64,000 nt of DNA from Microbacterium sp. 11MF (GTDB lineage Bacteria; Actinomycetota; Actinomycetes; Actinomycetales; Microbacteriaceae): positions 324,467-388,466 of the forward strand of contig NZ_KB911459.1 in assembly GCF_000383475.1 (NCBI RefSeq), in the 5' to 3' direction. Shown piece after piece: positions 16,539 to 26,100 of this stretch (position 1 is the first letter of the stretch; every line of letters starts with the position of its first letter). A program made the position numbers and the translations under genes. The notes under the pieces were generated by a model. It saw only the letters and a list, made by a program, of their open reading frames with translations, had not been told where the DNA came from and ran no database searches.

Positions 16539-17558
16539 TCAGCTCCAGAGGGAGTGGTACGCGTTGATCGCGGGTTGCCCGCCGAGGTGCGCGTACAGGA
16601 CCGTCGAGTCCTTCGGGATGTCGCCGCTCTGGACGAGGTCGATGAGTCCGGCGAGCGACTTGCCCTCGTAGACCGGGTCGGTGATCATCGCTTCGAGCTG
16701 CGCGCCGAGCGCCATCGCCGACATCGTGGAGTCGACCGGGATGCCGTACAGGTCGCCCGCCCAGCCCTCCAGCACCTGGATCTCGTCGTCGCGCAGGTCG
16801 CGGCCGAGCTCGATCAGCTCCGCCGTGTTCCGGGCGATGCGCGCAACCTGATCGAGCGTCTTCTGCAGCGTGGCGGACGCATCGATCCCGATGACGCGCC
16901 GCTTCACGCCGGTCAGCTCTTCGAGCGCGGCGAAGCCGGCGATCATGCCCGCGTGGGTGGACCCCGTCACGGTGCAGACGACGATCGTGTCGAAGAAGAC
17001 GCCGAACTGCTTCTCCTGCTCGGCGACCTCGAACGCCCAGTTCGCGAACCCGAGACCGCCCAGACGGTGCTCGGACGCACCGGCGGGGATCGGGTAGGGG
17101 GTGCCACCGGCATCCTCCACCTCCTGCAGGGCCTGCTTCCACGAATCGCGGATGCCGATGTCGAAGCCGGCGTCGTCGAGGCGGGAGTCCGCGCCCATCA
17201 TGCGGGAGAGCAGGATGTTGCCGACCTTGTCGTTCACCGGCTCGTCCCACGGGACCCACTTCTCCTGCACGAGCCGTGCCTTGAGGCCGAGGTGGGCGGC
17301 CACGGCCGCGACCTGGCGGGTGTGGTTCGACTGGTAGCCGCCGATCGACACGATCGTGTCGGCACCGCTCGCGACCACGTCCGGGACGATGTACTCGAGC
17401 TTGCGCGTCTTGTTCCCGCCGAAGGCCAGCCCGCTCGAGACGTCTTCGCGTTTGGCCCAGACCTGCGCGCCGCCGAGGTGCTGGGTCAACCGCTTCAGCG
17501 GGTGGATGGGGCTCGGCCCGAAGGTGAGCGGATGCCGGGGGAACTGGTCGAGGATCAT
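16539..17558 (-). CDS. acdS: 1-aminocyclopropane-1-carboxylate deaminase
   Basis: AcdS is a PLP enzyme that splits ACC, the plant ethylene precursor, into 2-oxobutyrate and ammonia; it is typical of plant-associated bacteria. The 339 residues align along their length with the pseudomonad enzyme: [14 protein letters not shown], the PLP lysine K50 in [35 protein letters not shown] and [10 protein letters not shown]. The two residues that separate true ACC deaminases from D-cysteine desulfhydrases are both present: Glu298 in VYEGKS and Leu325 in YAHLGG. The ATG overlaps the stop of the GntR gene by 4 nt, so regulator and enzyme are translationally coupled in one operon. Confidence 0.95.
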   Translation of the reverse strand: MILDQFPRHPLTFGPSPIHPLKRLTQHLGGAQVWAKREDVSSGLAFGGNKTRKLEYIVPDVVASGADTIVSIGGYQSNHTRQVAAVAAHLGLKARLVQEKWVPWDEPVNDKVGNILLSRMMGADSRLDDAGFDIGIRDSWKQALQEVEDAGGTPYPIPAGASEHRLGGLGFANWAFEVAEQEKQFGVFFDTIVVCTVTGSTHAGMIAGFAALEELTGVKRRVIGIDASATLQKTLDQVARIARNTAELIELGRDLRDDEIQVLEGWAGDLYGIPVDSTMSAMALGAQLEAMITDPVYEGKSLAGLIDLVQSGDIPKDSTVLYAHLGGQPAINAYHSLWS

Positions 17559-18217
17559 GCGGGCTCCTGGGGGGTGGTGTCGGTCAGCAGGTCGAGCCAG
17601 AGGCCTTCGGCGACGGATGCCGCGGCCTGGGCGTCACGGGCGGCGCAGTGCCGGATGAGCTCGGCGTGGCGCGCCGCCGAGGCATCCGCGTCATCCGACG
17701 AGAAGCGCAGACGCTCGGCGCGCTCGAGCACCGGACCGTAGAGGGCCAGCACGGTGCGGACGGCCTCGTTGCCGGCCCGATCGACGGCGACCGCGTGGAA
17801 GTCGTGATCGGCGCGCAGGGCTGCGGCGGTGTCCCCGGCGGCGTGGGCGGCCACGAACGCCTCGTTGGCCCGCCGCATCCGGTCGATGTCGTCGTCGGTG
17901 AGGAGCGGTGTCGACTCGACGACAGCGATGCGGTGCATCGAGGCGACGACCGAGGCGGCATCGCGTTCGGCGCGCCCGTCGATCGGCGCGACGATCGTGG
18001 AGCGACCGGGCTGAGCGAGGACGAGACCCGAGCGGGCGAGGTCGAGGAGCGCCTCGCGGACCGGGGTGCGTGAGACCCCGAGCCACGCGGACAGTTCCGC
18101 ATCGCGCAGCTGCTCGCCGGGGGCGAGCGTGCCGTCGACGATCGCGTCACGCAGCTTGGCGCGGACGTCATCGCGGAGGAGACCGCGGGGAGGGAGGGAG
18201 GTGGCGGGGACCGGCAT
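17555..18217 (-). CDS. GntR-family regulator (FCD type) of acdS
   Basis: This is a 220-residue transcription factor. The winged-helix DNA-binding domain (about residues 10-75) has [36 protein letters not shown], and the C-terminal all-helical FCD ligand domain includes [13 protein letters not shown] and RHAELI. It is the first gene of the operon and overlaps acdS by 4 nt, which points to control of ACC deaminase by a small molecule. GntR-type regulators beside acdS are known in actinobacteria. The ATG at 18217 is chosen; a 14-bp palindrome begins at the start codon itself. An upstream in-frame ATG at 18253 would place that palindrome inside the gene and is less likely. Confidence 0.87.
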   Translation of the reverse strand: MPVPATSLPPRGLLRDDVRAKLRDAIVDGTLAPGEQLRDAELSAWLGVSRTPVREALLDLARSGLVLAQPGRSTIVAPIDGRAERDAASVVASMHRIAVVESTPLLTDDDIDRMRRANEAFVAAHAAGDTAAALRADHDFHAVAVDRAGNEAVRTVLALYGPVLERAERLRFSSDDADASAARHAELIRHCAARDAQAAASVAEGLWLDLLTDTTPQEPA

Positions 18218-18230
18218 GCAATATATTGCA
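18217..18230. promoter_or_regulatory. Palindromic operator TGCAATATATTGCA
   Basis: This perfect 14-bp palindrome, strikingly AT-rich for the region, touches the GntR start codon. It has the size and symmetry of FCD-GntR binding sites and contains TATATT, a possible -10. It is probably the autoregulatory operator of the GntR-acdS operon. Confidence 0.7.
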
Positions 18231-18268
18231 CACGAGGAGCCCGGCTCGTGCAAATCGACGCGCCGCGG

Positions 18269-19705
18269 TCAGACGGCGACGAACTCGCTCTTCCCCCGGG
18301 CGACGTCCGTGGCGACGAGGCGGACGCGGACCACGTCGCCGGGCTGTGCGTCCACGTCGGCGACGACGGTCTCGAGCGGCGGCAGGGTGAGCGCCACGCG
18401 CGCCCCGCCTTCCCGCTGCCGCAGGACGACGGCGTCGAACTCCTCGCCCTCGCGACCCGTGAGGACTGCTGCGGCGACGCGCTCGATGGCCGCAGCATCC
18501 ACCTGGGATGCGATGCGCGCGGACCCCTCCATCGTCTCGGGGAGGTCGGTCAACGAGGATCGCACGTCATCCGGAACGGGCCGACCGTTGGCGAGGGCAT
18601 CGCAGACGAGGAGCGCCCAGCGGTCGACGAGCCGTCGCAGCGGCGCGGTGACGTGCGCGTACGGCGCGGCGATCGCGGCCTGCGTCGTCAGCTCGGGGAG
18701 GTCACCGTCGAAGGCCGCGTATCCGGCGCCGCGGAACAGAGCGGCGGCGTGCTCTCGGACCGCACGCCCCACGGGCGTCCGAGGCAGGTCGCGGAGGTAG
18801 TCGCCGTACGGCACGGCCTCCCGCCACGGCAGGCCGAAGCCGATCGTCTGCGCCCGGAAGGCCGCGACGTCGTCGTCGGATGCCGGGGGCATCGTGCGGA
18901 TGATGCCCACCCCGCCGCTGATCATGATCTCAGCGGCGGCCATGCCGGTCAGGAGTGACACCTGCGCGTTGGCGTCTTCGAGGGGCACGCCCTCGTCGGC
19001 CTCGAGTGCGTATCCCTGCGGCGTCGTCACGACGCGGATCTCGGGGAGGCTGAGGCTCGCTCCGCCCCGCTCGATCTCCCGGCGGGCGCGTTCCTCGCCG
19101 AACCAGACGAGGTGTCGGATCGAATCGGGCGCGTCGCCCTTCTCGAGCGCGGCCTGCGCATCGATGTAGGACCATTGGGCGCGGGAGCGGACGACCGCGC
19201 GGGTCAGCGACGTCGAGGTGGGGCGGGCTCCGGCATCCAGCTCGAAGCGCCACACGTAGGAGCGGCGGTCGCGGTCCGGCAGGAGTGAGGCGGCATCCTC
19301 ACTGAGGACGGCGGGGTGCAGCGGGATCCTCCCGTCGGGTGCGTAGATCGTCTGGCCGCGACGGCGGGCCTCCGCGTCGACCGCCCCGCCCAGGGTCACG
19401 AAGGCGGGGACGTCGGCGATGGCGTAGTGCAGGATGCCGCCGCCGTCGGCGGTCCGCTCGAGGTGCAGCGCCTGGTCGAGGTCGGTCGAACCCTCCGGAT
19501 CGATCGTGAGGAACGGGATGCCGCGGAGGTCCGCCAGCCCTGCGGCCGCAGGATCGACGGGGACGGTGCGGGCGGCGTGTTCGGCCTCGGCTTGCACGTC
19601 TGCGGGGAAGTCCGCGGGGAGGTCGAACTCGACGCGGAGGGCCGCGAGCGCGTCGCGGAGGTCCGACTGGGCGGGGGAGACGAGACGCGCGCGACGGATG
19701 GGCAC
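18269..19705 (-). CDS. RNB-domain (RNase II family) ribonuclease
   Basis: This is a 478-residue protein with the RNase II catalytic domain, a processive 3'-5' exoribonuclease fold. The catalytic strand reads FLTIDPEGSTDLDQAL. Three of the four Asp residues used by E. coli RNase II are kept, and the fourth (D210 there) is Gln, as I recall is common in the actinobacterial branch. Other blocks are YAIADVPAFV, GQTIYAPDGRIPLHP, YAHVTAPLRRLVDR and a C-terminal S1-like end. GTG 19705 is chosen over longer frames because TACACT lies 6 nt before it and the protein then starts normally. The upstream extension, to 20014, overlaps the next gene's promoter and is Ala/Pro-rich shadow. Confidence 0.88.
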   Translation of the reverse strand: MPIRRARLVSPAQSDLRDALAALRVEFDLPADFPADVQAEAEHAARTVPVDPAAAGLADLRGIPFLTIDPEGSTDLDQALHLERTADGGGILHYAIADVPAFVTLGGAVDAEARRRGQTIYAPDGRIPLHPAVLSEDAASLLPDRDRRSYVWRFELDAGARPTSTSLTRAVVRSRAQWSYIDAQAALEKGDAPDSIRHLVWFGEERARREIERGGASLSLPEIRVVTTPQGYALEADEGVPLEDANAQVSLLTGMAAAEIMISGGVGIIRTMPPASDDDVAAFRAQTIGFGLPWREAVPYGDYLRDLPRTPVGRAVREHAAALFRGAGYAAFDGDLPELTTQAAIAAPYAHVTAPLRRLVDRWALLVCDALANGRPVPDDVRSSLTDLPETMEGSARIASQVDAAAIERVAAAVLTGREGEEFDAVVLRQREGGARVALTLPPLETVVADVDAQPGDVVRVRLVATDVARGKSEFVAV

Positions 19706-19787
19706 GCCGTCAGTGTAGGACGGCCGGTCAGCGGACTCGTCGGTCCTGTCCAGGCGCTCCATAACGCGGGCGCATACCGTCGGCGGC

Positions 19788-20621
19788 ATGAGCAAGCTCT
19801 CCCGACTGATCGGCATGGCCACGAAAGCGCTCGACGCGAAACCCGGTGGCACCGGGCCGTCGGGCTCGCCGAGTTCTTCCCGCACGGGCGACTGGCGCGG
19901 GATCGTCCGCTCGGCCGCCGATGCGTTGACGGGCGACGGGCGGGCTCCTGCACCCGCCACCCCCGCTGCCGGCGCACCGGCAGCGACGCCGGGCCCTTCG
20001 TCGGCGTCGCTCACGCCTCCGCCCGCATCCCGCGGGCAGGCATCCGCCCACCCGGCTACGGACGCCGATCGTCGGGCGATCGCTCGCTACGACTACCTCA
20101 TGCAGACCGCCGATCCCGCGCAGATCGAGCAGATCCACCAGGAGGCCTTCGCGAGGCTGACTCCCGATCAGCGCGCGCAGGTCCAGGCGCGGATGGTGGC
20201 GGAACTGCCGACCCACGAACGACCCCGCTCCGCGGCTCCGGCCGATCTCGCCCGCGCGGCGGCGCGCGGAGAGGCCTCACGGCCGGGGCTGATGACCGGG
20301 TTGCTGTCGCGGGCGAGCCGCGGCGGGGGCGCATCCCGCGTCGCCGGCGGCGCCGCCCTGGGTGCCGGTGTCGGGATCCTCGGCGCGGTCGCCGGCGGAG
20401 CCATCGTGACGTCCGTCGCCGGCCCGCTTCTGGCCCAGGCTGCGGGCATGGGCGTGGACTTCGACGCGCTCGCCCAGGGCCTCGACGTCGATGCGCTCGC
20501 CGAGGGCGCCGTCAGCGGTGTCGGCGAGCAGATCGCGGGCGTCGGCGATCAGGTCGCGGGGTTCGGGGAGAACCTCGGCGGGTTCGATCTGCCGGGCCTC
20601 GGTGACCTGTTCGGCCGCTGA
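19788..20621 (+). CDS. Hypothetical protein with Gly/Ala-rich C-terminal segment
   Basis: This is a 277-residue protein of unknown function. The first 90 residues are low-complexity and rich in Pro, Ala and Ser. A conserved-looking helical block follows (about 95-145, DADRRAIARYDYLMQTADP and QAQVQARMVAELP). Then comes a Gly/Ala-rich hydrophobic stretch (about 180-220) that could enter a membrane, and an Asp/Gly/Val-rich repetitive end (VDALAEGAVSGVGEQIAGVG). The ATG sits 7 nt after TACCGT. It is divergent from the ribonuclease and convergent with pcp. Similar genes are sometimes labelled as cation-transporting ATPases, but I see no ATPase motif. Confidence 0.6.
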   Translation: MSKLSRLIGMATKALDAKPGGTGPSGSPSSSRTGDWRGIVRSAADALTGDGRAPAPATPAAGAPAATPGPSSASLTPPPASRGQASAHPATDADRRAIARYDYLMQTADPAQIEQIHQEAFARLTPDQRAQVQARMVAELPTHERPRSAAPADLARAAARGEASRPGLMTGLLSRASRGGGASRVAGGAALGAGVGILGAVAGGAIVTSVAGPLLAQAAGMGVDFDALAQGLDVDALAEGAVSGVGEQIAGVGDQVAGFGENLGGFDLPGLGDLFGR

Positions 20622-20634
20622 GGTCGCCCTCTCA

Positions 20635-20680
20635 CGACGGATCGACCTGTCGCGACAGATCGACCTGTTACGACAGATCG
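20635..20680. repeat. 18-nt tandem repeat at the end of pcp
   Basis: Two and a half copies of an 18-nt unit (cgacRgatcgacctgtNN) lie between the convergent ends of the hypothetical gene and pcp; the last part is inside pcp. The centre holds the 12-bp palindrome ctgtcgcgacag, so the block may also act as a terminator for both genes. Confidence 0.6.
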
Positions 20681-21303
20681 CCGCCGGCGATGCTGAGATC
20701 CGCGTCGGCGTCGAGGCAGACGCGGACGGCGATCTCGACGGCGTCCACGATCTGCTCGAACGGCAGGGCTGACGCGCCGACGGGACCCGTACCGGCGGCC
20801 CACGGAACGTGGACGAACCCGGCGCGCGTCGGCGTCCCGGCGGTCGCATGCAGCGCGGCGTACATCGTCGCGTTGCAGACGAACGTGCCCGCCGAGTGCG
20901 ACACGGTGGACGGGATGCCGGCGGCACCGAGGGCCGCACTGATCGCCTTCACCGGGAGCGTGGCGAAGTAGGCGGCCGGCCCGCCCTCCACCACCGCGGC
21001 GTCCTGCGGTCGATGTCCGGCGTTGTCGGGGATGCGGGCGTCGGCGAGGTTCACCGCGATCCGCTCCGGGGTGACGGCGGTGCGGCCGCCGGCGAGACCC
21101 GTGGCGACGACGATGTCGGGTCGGTGCTCGTCGAGGAGCACCGCGAGCCGCGCGATCGCACCGTCGAACGTGACGGGCAGCACCTCGGTGACGAGGCGCG
21201 AAGGCCCGGTCCACCGCTCGCCGACGGCGCGGACGGCGTCGCCCGAGGGATTGGTGCCGTCACCCGCGAAGGGCTCGAATCCGGTCAGCAGCACAGGAGG
21301 CAT
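20668..21303 (-). CDS. pcp: Pyroglutamyl-peptidase I
   Basis: Pcp is a cytosolic cysteine peptidase (C15 family) that removes N-terminal pyroglutamate from peptides. The 211 residues match the family length. The catalytic triad is visible: Glu80 in TPERIAVN, Cys143 in [10 protein letters not shown] and His165 in AGFVHVPW. The N-terminal [16 protein letters not shown] is diagnostic. The ATG is 6 nt after TAGCCT with a GGAGGG spacer, which could serve either a leaderless or a short-leader message. The stop codon lies within an 18-nt tandem repeat, so the C-terminus may have been shortened by repeat changes. Confidence 0.94.
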   Translation of the reverse strand: MPPVLLTGFEPFAGDGTNPSGDAVRAVGERWTGPSRLVTEVLPVTFDGAIARLAVLLDEHRPDIVVATGLAGGRTAVTPERIAVNLADARIPDNAGHRPQDAAVVEGGPAAYFATLPVKAISAALGAAGIPSTVSHSAGTFVCNATMYAALHATAGTPTRAGFVHVPWAAGTGPVGASALPFEQIVDAVEIAVRVCLDADADLSIAGGDLS

Positions 21304-21365
21304 CCCTCCAGGCTAAGCCGCTTGCCGCCACGCGCGACGGCTCCGCGCACCTAGACTTGACGCTC

Positions 21366-23159
21366 GTGGTCACTCGTCTCTCGACATACTTCCTCCGCAC
21401 GCTCCGCGAAGACCCGGCCGACGCCGAGGTCACCAGCCACCGCCTGCTGGTGCGCGCCGGCTACATCCGCCGCGCCGCACCCGGCATCTTCACGTGGCTG
21501 CCGCTGGGTCTGCGCGTGAAGGCGAAGCTCGAGCAGATCATCCGCGAGGAGATGGGGAACGCGGGAGCGTTCGAGGTGCACTTCCCGGCGCTCCTGCCGC
21601 GCGACCCCTACGAGGAGTCCGGGCGCTGGACCTCCTACGGCGACGGCATCTTCCGTCTGCAGGACCGCAAGGGCGCCGACTACCTGCTCGCGCCGACGCA
21701 CGAGGAGATGTTCACCCTCCTCGTGAAGGACCTGTATTCGTCGTACAAGGACCTGCCGCTGACGATCTACCAGATCCAGGACAAGTACCGGGATGAGGCG
21801 CGCCCCCGCGCGGGCCTGCTGCGCGGTCGCGAGTTCACGATGAAGGACGCCTACTCGTTCGACTACACCGACGCGGGCCAGGACGTCTCGTACCAGTCGC
21901 AGCGCGACGCGTACGAGCGCATCTTCACGCGTCTGAACATGGAGTACGTCATCGTCGCGGCCGACAACGGCCTCATGGGCGGTGCGCGCAGCGAGGAGTT
22001 CCTCCACCCGATCGCCGTCGGCGAGGACACCTTCGTCCGCTCGGCCGGCGGGTACGCCGCGAACGTCGAGGCGTTCACGACCGTCGTCCCCGAGAACCTG
22101 CCGATCCCGGGCGGTGCCCCCGTCGTCTTCGACTCGCCCGGCACGCCGACGATCGAGACCCTCGTCACCCACAGCAACGCGCACCTCGACGCGCCCGCGC
22201 CCGGCATCGCCGGCCCCGCGACCGAGGGTGCGACGCAGTGGACCGCTGCGCACACGCTCAAGAACGTCGTGCTCGCCCTGACGCACCTCGACGGCACCCG
22301 CGAACTCGTCGTCGTCGGGCTCCCCGGCGACCGCGACATCGACGACAAGCGCGCCGAGGTCGCCTTCGCGCCCGCAGACGTCGAGGCCGCCACCGAGGCG
22401 GACTTCGCGAAGCACCCCGGTCTCGTGAAGGGCTACATCGGACCGTGGTCGCCGAACGGTGCGGTCCTCGGTGAGGAATCGGCCACCGGCATCCGCTACC
22501 TCGTCGACCCCCGCGTCGTCGAGGGCACCGCGTGGGTGACGGGAGCCAACGAGCACGAGAAGCACGCGCACTCGGTCGTTTACGGCCGCGACTTCACCGC
22601 CGACGGCGTCGTCGACGTCTCGGACGTCCGCGCCGGCGACCCCGCCCCCGACGGCTCCGGCCCGGTCGAGCTCGCCCGCGGCATGGAGATCGGTCACGTC
22701 TTCCAGCTGGGCCGCTTCTTCGCCGACAAGCTCGGGCTGAAGGTCCTCGACGAGAACGGCAAGCTCGTCACCGTCACGATGGGCTCGTACGGCATCGGCG
22801 TGACGCGCATCCTCGCGATCCTCGCCGAGCTCAACAACGACGACCGCGGGCTCATGTGGCCCGAGTCGATCGCGCCGTTCGACGTTCACGTCGTCGCCAC
22901 GGGGCGGGATGCCGCAGCCTTCGACCTCGCCGAGAAGCTCGCCGCCGGCCTCGAGTCGGCGGGGCGCGACGTCCTCCTCGACGACCGGCCCAAGGTCTCG
23001 CCCGGCGTCAAGTTCGGCGACGCCGAACTCGTGGGCGTCCCGTGGATCCTCATCGTCGGCCGCGGCGCAGCCGAGGGGCAGGTCGAGCTCTGGGACCGCC
23101 GCTCGGGCGAGCGCACCACTCTCGCCGCCGCGGAGGCCGTCGCCGCACTCACCGCCTGA
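21366..23159 (+). CDS. proS: Prolyl-tRNA synthetase
   Basis: ProS is the class IIa enzyme that charges tRNA-Pro. At 597 residues it is the long bacterial type, with an editing insertion domain (about 220-400) between motifs 2 and 3. Visible blocks are [17 protein letters not shown], motif 2 in [16 protein letters not shown] with [17 protein letters not shown], and motif 3 [12 protein letters not shown]; the anticodon-binding domain follows. GTG 21366 is preferred over TTG 21357 because TAGACT ends 8 nt before it. It lies between pcp and the LOG gene, and keeps its mycobacterial position upstream of nusA. Confidence 0.97.
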   Translation: MVTRLSTYFLRTLREDPADAEVTSHRLLVRAGYIRRAAPGIFTWLPLGLRVKAKLEQIIREEMGNAGAFEVHFPALLPRDPYEESGRWTSYGDGIFRLQDRKGADYLLAPTHEEMFTLLVKDLYSSYKDLPLTIYQIQDKYRDEARPRAGLLRGREFTMKDAYSFDYTDAGQDVSYQSQRDAYERIFTRLNMEYVIVAADNGLMGGARSEEFLHPIAVGEDTFVRSAGGYAANVEAFTTVVPENLPIPGGAPVVFDSPGTPTIETLVTHSNAHLDAPAPGIAGPATEGATQWTAAHTLKNVVLALTHLDGTRELVVVGLPGDRDIDDKRAEVAFAPADVEAATEADFAKHPGLVKGYIGPWSPNGAVLGEESATGIRYLVDPRVVEGTAWVTGANEHEKHAHSVVYGRDFTADGVVDVSDVRAGDPAPDGSGPVELARGMEIGHVFQLGRFFADKLGLKVLDENGKLVTVTMGSYGIGVTRILAILAELNNDDRGLMWPESIAPFDVHVVATGRDAAAFDLAEKLAAGLESAGRDVLLDDRPKVSPGVKFGDAELVGVPWILIVGRGAAEGQVELWDRRSGERTTLAAAEAVAALTA

Positions 23160-23231
23160 GCGGCGGCATCCGTCACCGGCGGAAACCCCGCCGTTCACCC
23201 GTCGGATGCCGGATCGTGACAGCCTGGAGGC

Positions 23232-24311
23232 ATGTCGCCGAGTTCCACCACCTCCCTCGACGGTGACGTCACCGACGCCATCCGTACGCTCCTGTCCGAT
23301 GCGGGTGTCGAGGAGGATGCCGACCTCGTCGCGCGGATCCTCGTCACGGGCGTGGGGCTCGGCGTCGACGGCACGGACCGGCTCGATCTGAAGATCGCGT
23401 CGGCCGCGTTGTCGGAGATGCGCTCGGCGTTCTCGCTCTTCGCGCCGTACCGCACGTCGCCGAAGGTGACCATCTTCGGATCGGCGCGGACCCGGCCGAA
23501 CGATCCGCTCTACCGCGCGGCCGCCGACATCGCACGCGCGCTGGCCGACCGCGGCTGGATGGTCGTGACGGGGGCGGGACCGGGCATCATGCAGGCCGCC
23601 GCCGAGGGGGCGGGGCCCGATCACTCCCTCGGCGTCTCGATCCGGCTGCCGTTCGAGGAGAAGCCGAACGCGGTCATCGCCGAAGCCGACCGCGTCGTCG
23701 CCATGAAGTACTTCTTCACCCGCAAGCTCATGCTGGTCAAGGAATCCCGCGGGTTCGTCTGCGTCCCGGGCGGGTTCGGCACGCTCGACGAACTCTTCGA
23801 GCTGCTGACGCTGCAGCAGACCGGCAAGGCCGAGCCCACCCCGATCGTCCTCCTCGACGCTCCGGGCGGCTCGTTCTGGCAAGGGCTCGAGCGCTTCGCC
23901 GAAGACCACCTCATCCCGTCCGGCGTCATCTCACCCGACGACCTGGACCGCGTCCTGGTGACGGACTCGGTGGCGGCGGCGGAGGCCGAGATCACTGGTT
24001 TCTGGCGGAACTACGACTCGCTCCGCTGGATCGGGTCGCGACTCGTGCTGCGCCTGTGCGCCGAGCCGACGGATGCCGAGGTGGCAGACCTGTCCGCACA
24101 TTTCGCGCACCTGCTCACCGGTGGCCGCATCGAGCGCACGGCGCCCCTTCGGCGTGAGCGGCAAGACGCCGATCGCCTCGACCTCCCGCGATTGCTCATG
24201 GACTTCGATCGGCACCGCGTCGGCGAGCTCCACCACCTCATCCGCGCCGTCAACGCGCTCGAATCCGCGCCGCCGGCCACCCCGCCGATCGAACCGCACG
24301 CCGTATCGTGA
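23232..24311 (+). CDS. LOG-family (TIGR00730-like) protein
   Basis: This is a 359-residue protein with a central Rossmann domain of the LOG (lonely guy) family, cytokinin riboside 5'-monophosphate phosphoribohydrolases formerly annotated as lysine decarboxylases. The signature PGGFGTLDELFE is present, as are VTIFGSAR and VVTGAGPGIMQAAAEGA. N- and C-terminal extensions of about 75 and 100 residues make it longer than the plain 190-residue LOG. The ATG follows GGAGG. The downstream lipoprotein gene has its own -10 overlapping the end of this one. A nucleotide-processing activity is likely; the actual substrate is not predictable. Confidence 0.88.
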   Translation: MSPSSTTSLDGDVTDAIRTLLSDAGVEEDADLVARILVTGVGLGVDGTDRLDLKIASAALSEMRSAFSLFAPYRTSPKVTIFGSARTRPNDPLYRAAADIARALADRGWMVVTGAGPGIMQAAAEGAGPDHSLGVSIRLPFEEKPNAVIAEADRVVAMKYFFTRKLMLVKESRGFVCVPGGFGTLDELFELLTLQQTGKAEPTPIVLLDAPGGSFWQGLERFAEDHLIPSGVISPDDLDRVLVTDSVAAAEAEITGFWRNYDSLRWIGSRLVLRLCAEPTDAEVADLSAHFAHLLTGGRIERTAPLRRERQDADRLDLPRLLMDFDRHRVGELHHLIRAVNALESAPPATPPIEPHAVS

Positions 24312-24315
24312 GCGC

Positions 24316-25179
24316 ATGAGCCGGACGCCGGGGCCCCACCGCCGGGCACGGCTGTCTGCGCTCTCGACGCTCGTCGCCGCGCTGATCGCCTTCGGGGGTG
24401 CGGCGTCGGGCTGTTCCGCTCCGTCACCCGGGCCGCCACCAGGGCCGGCGCCGAGCTCGTCAGACCCGGGCATCCAGGTCTGGATCCACCAGCAGCGCGG
24501 CGACGAGCAGCGCCGCCGGGCGTCCGTGCGCGTCGAGAACGATTCGCCGCAGGCGCTCGAGATCTCCGGCATCCGCCTCATCGACGATCGGCTGAGCGGA
24601 GTCGTTGTCGTGGAGGGCGGACGGGTCGCCGCGGGGGAGTCGTTCGATTTCCCCCTCACCCTGCCCGCATCGACCTGCGACGGAGGCGCGCCGGAGCGTC
24701 GCTGGGAGCTCGACCTCGCCGACGGTGCCGACCGAACCGGCATCCTGACCGACGCCCTCGGATTCCTCGACGGCCTGAACGATCGGGACTGCCTCGAGAA
24801 GGCGCTGGCGGGGTCGCTGCGCGTGTCGTGGGGCGACGCGGTGCTCCCGGCATCCGGTCTCGGCATTCTCCCTCTGGAGATCACGCCGACGGGCACCGGG
24901 GGCGACGCGCGCGTGGTCGCGGTGCAGTCCACGCCCCTTCTGCAGTTCGGAAGCCGGCTGACACGATTCGCCGTCCCCGACGGCTCGGCGCTCGTCGAGG
25001 TCCCGATCGAGCCGCAGCGCTGCGACCCCCACGTCGTCCAAGAGGACAAACGCGGCACGGTCTTCGCCCTCGACGTCGAGGTCGACGGCAGGAGCGGTGT
25101 CGTCGACCTGCCCGTCTCCGACGAGGAGCGGGGGCGGATTCTCAGCTGGGTCGCCGAACGGTGCGACTTCGGCGGGTGA
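24316..25179 (+). CDS. Hypothetical exported, probably lipid-anchored protein
   Basis: This is a 287-residue protein I do not recognise. It begins with an Arg-rich segment and a hydrophobic stretch (about residues 15-30) ending in AASGCS. That is a weak lipobox, so lipid attachment at Cys33 is plausible. A Pro/Ser linker follows, then two beta-rich domains with VRVENDSPQALEISGIRL and RCDPHVVQEDKRGTVF. Four further Cys residues could form two disulfides. The ATG is 6 nt after TATCGT, which overlaps the stop codon of the LOG gene, so it can be expressed on its own. It converges with the DUF1206 gene, with one base between them. Confidence 0.65.
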   Translation: MSRTPGPHRRARLSALSTLVAALIAFGGAASGCSAPSPGPPPGPAPSSSDPGIQVWIHQQRGDEQRRRASVRVENDSPQALEISGIRLIDDRLSGVVVVEGGRVAAGESFDFPLTLPASTCDGGAPERRWELDLADGADRTGILTDALGFLDGLNDRDCLEKALAGSLRVSWGDAVLPASGLGILPLEITPTGTGGDARVVAVQSTPLLQFGSRLTRFAVPDGSALVEVPIEPQRCDPHVVQEDKRGTVFALDVEVDGRSGVVDLPVSDEERGRILSWVAERCDFGG

Positions 25180-25180
25180 G

Positions 25181-25981
25181 TCAGAGCTTCGCGTAGCGGG
25201 CGCGGAGGAAGCTGAAGGCGGCGTAGACCACAAGGCCGAACCCGATGAGGAAGACGAGGAACGGGCCGAGCATCTGCTCGAGGAGTGCCTCGATGGCGGC
25301 GTCGAACCCGCCCGCCGCGGCCGCCTCCTGCTTCACGGCCGCGACGATCAGCAGCACGCCGACGATCGCGACGGACAGGCCCTTGCCGAGGTAGCCGACG
25401 ACGCCGGTGGCGGTGACGGCGATCCCCATGCGACCCCGCGGGATGCGGACCTGCTTGTCGAACGAGCGCCTCACCCCGATCGAGGCGAACACGAGGCCGC
25501 CGATGCCGAGCCCGAGGCCCGCCGCCGCCACGACGAACACCCCACCGGGGGTCTCGAGCAGCCAGTGCGCGACTTGCTGTGCACTCCGGTCGCCGTCGAG
25601 GCGGGCGCCGAGGGCGACCGTGACGGCGATGGTCGCGAGCGCGAGATAGACCACGGCCTGCCCGGCCGCCGACGATCGCCGTCCCCAGGCGGCCGCATCC
25701 GTCCCCTTCGCGAGGAAGGCGCCCAGCACCTGGAACAGGCCCAGCGCGGCGAGCAGCAGGGCGAGCAGCCAGACGAGCGCCAGGCCGAGCGGGGCGTCGA
25801 GGATGGCGCGGAACACACCCGCCTGATCGGACTCGCCGCGCCCGCCGAAGGAGATGACGACGACGATCACGCCGAAGAGCAGGTGGACGACGCCGTTGGC
25901 CGCGTAGCCGCCTCGCGCCAGTCCCCGTGCGATGGGGGAGCGGCGCACGCTCTGCGCAGCGTCCTCCACGGCATCGGTCAT
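25181..25981 (-). CDS. DUF1206 integral membrane protein
   Basis: This is a 266-residue protein with six hydrophobic helices arranged as three similar two-helix units, the layout of DUF1206. Each unit begins with a glycine-rich turn after a basic patch (ARGGYAANGVVHLLFG, RRSSAAGQAVVYLALA, GVVGYLGKGLSVAIVG). The function of the family is unknown. The ATG follows GAGGG. It is divergent from nusA, occupying the place where many bacteria carry rimP. Confidence 0.85.
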   Translation of the reverse strand: MTDAVEDAAQSVRRSPIARGLARGGYAANGVVHLLFGVIVVVISFGGRGESDQAGVFRAILDAPLGLALVWLLALLLAALGLFQVLGAFLAKGTDAAAWGRRSSAAGQAVVYLALATIAVTVALGARLDGDRSAQQVAHWLLETPGGVFVVAAAGLGLGIGGLVFASIGVRRSFDKQVRIPRGRMGIAVTATGVVGYLGKGLSVAIVGVLLIVAAVKQEAAAAGGFDAAIEALLEQMLGPFLVFLIGFGLVVYAAFSFLRARYAKL

Positions 25982-26018
25982 CCCTCGATCTTCTCAGGTC
26001 GCCCCACTGCGGATCGGG

Positions 26019-26031
26019 TAACGTTGACGGG
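26019..26031 (+). promoter_or_regulatory. Promoter -10 of the nusA operon leader
   Basis: TAACGT at 26019-26024 is followed by 7 nt and an ATG, the leaderless layout used elsewhere in this window. This would start transcription of the nusA-ylxR-infB-rbfA operon at about 26032. Confidence 0.55.
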
Positions 26032-26085
26032 ATGCCGCGAAGCACCGGAACACCGGGTGCGAGCGGCGCCGTGTTGAGCAACTGA
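26032..26085 (+). CDS. Candidate leader peptide upstream of nusA
   Basis: This 17-codon ORF, MPRSTGTPGASGAVLSN, begins 7 nt after TAACGT and ends 15 nt before the nusA ATG, immediately before its AGGGAGG ribosome site. Its position on the transcript and leaderless start make translation likely. The stop lies close enough for terminating ribosomes to influence nusA initiation. I know no homologue. It may be a regulatory leader or simply the 5' part of the message. Confidence 0.45.
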   Translation: MPRSTGTPGASGAVLSN

Positions 26086-26100
26086 AAAAGGGAGGCACCT

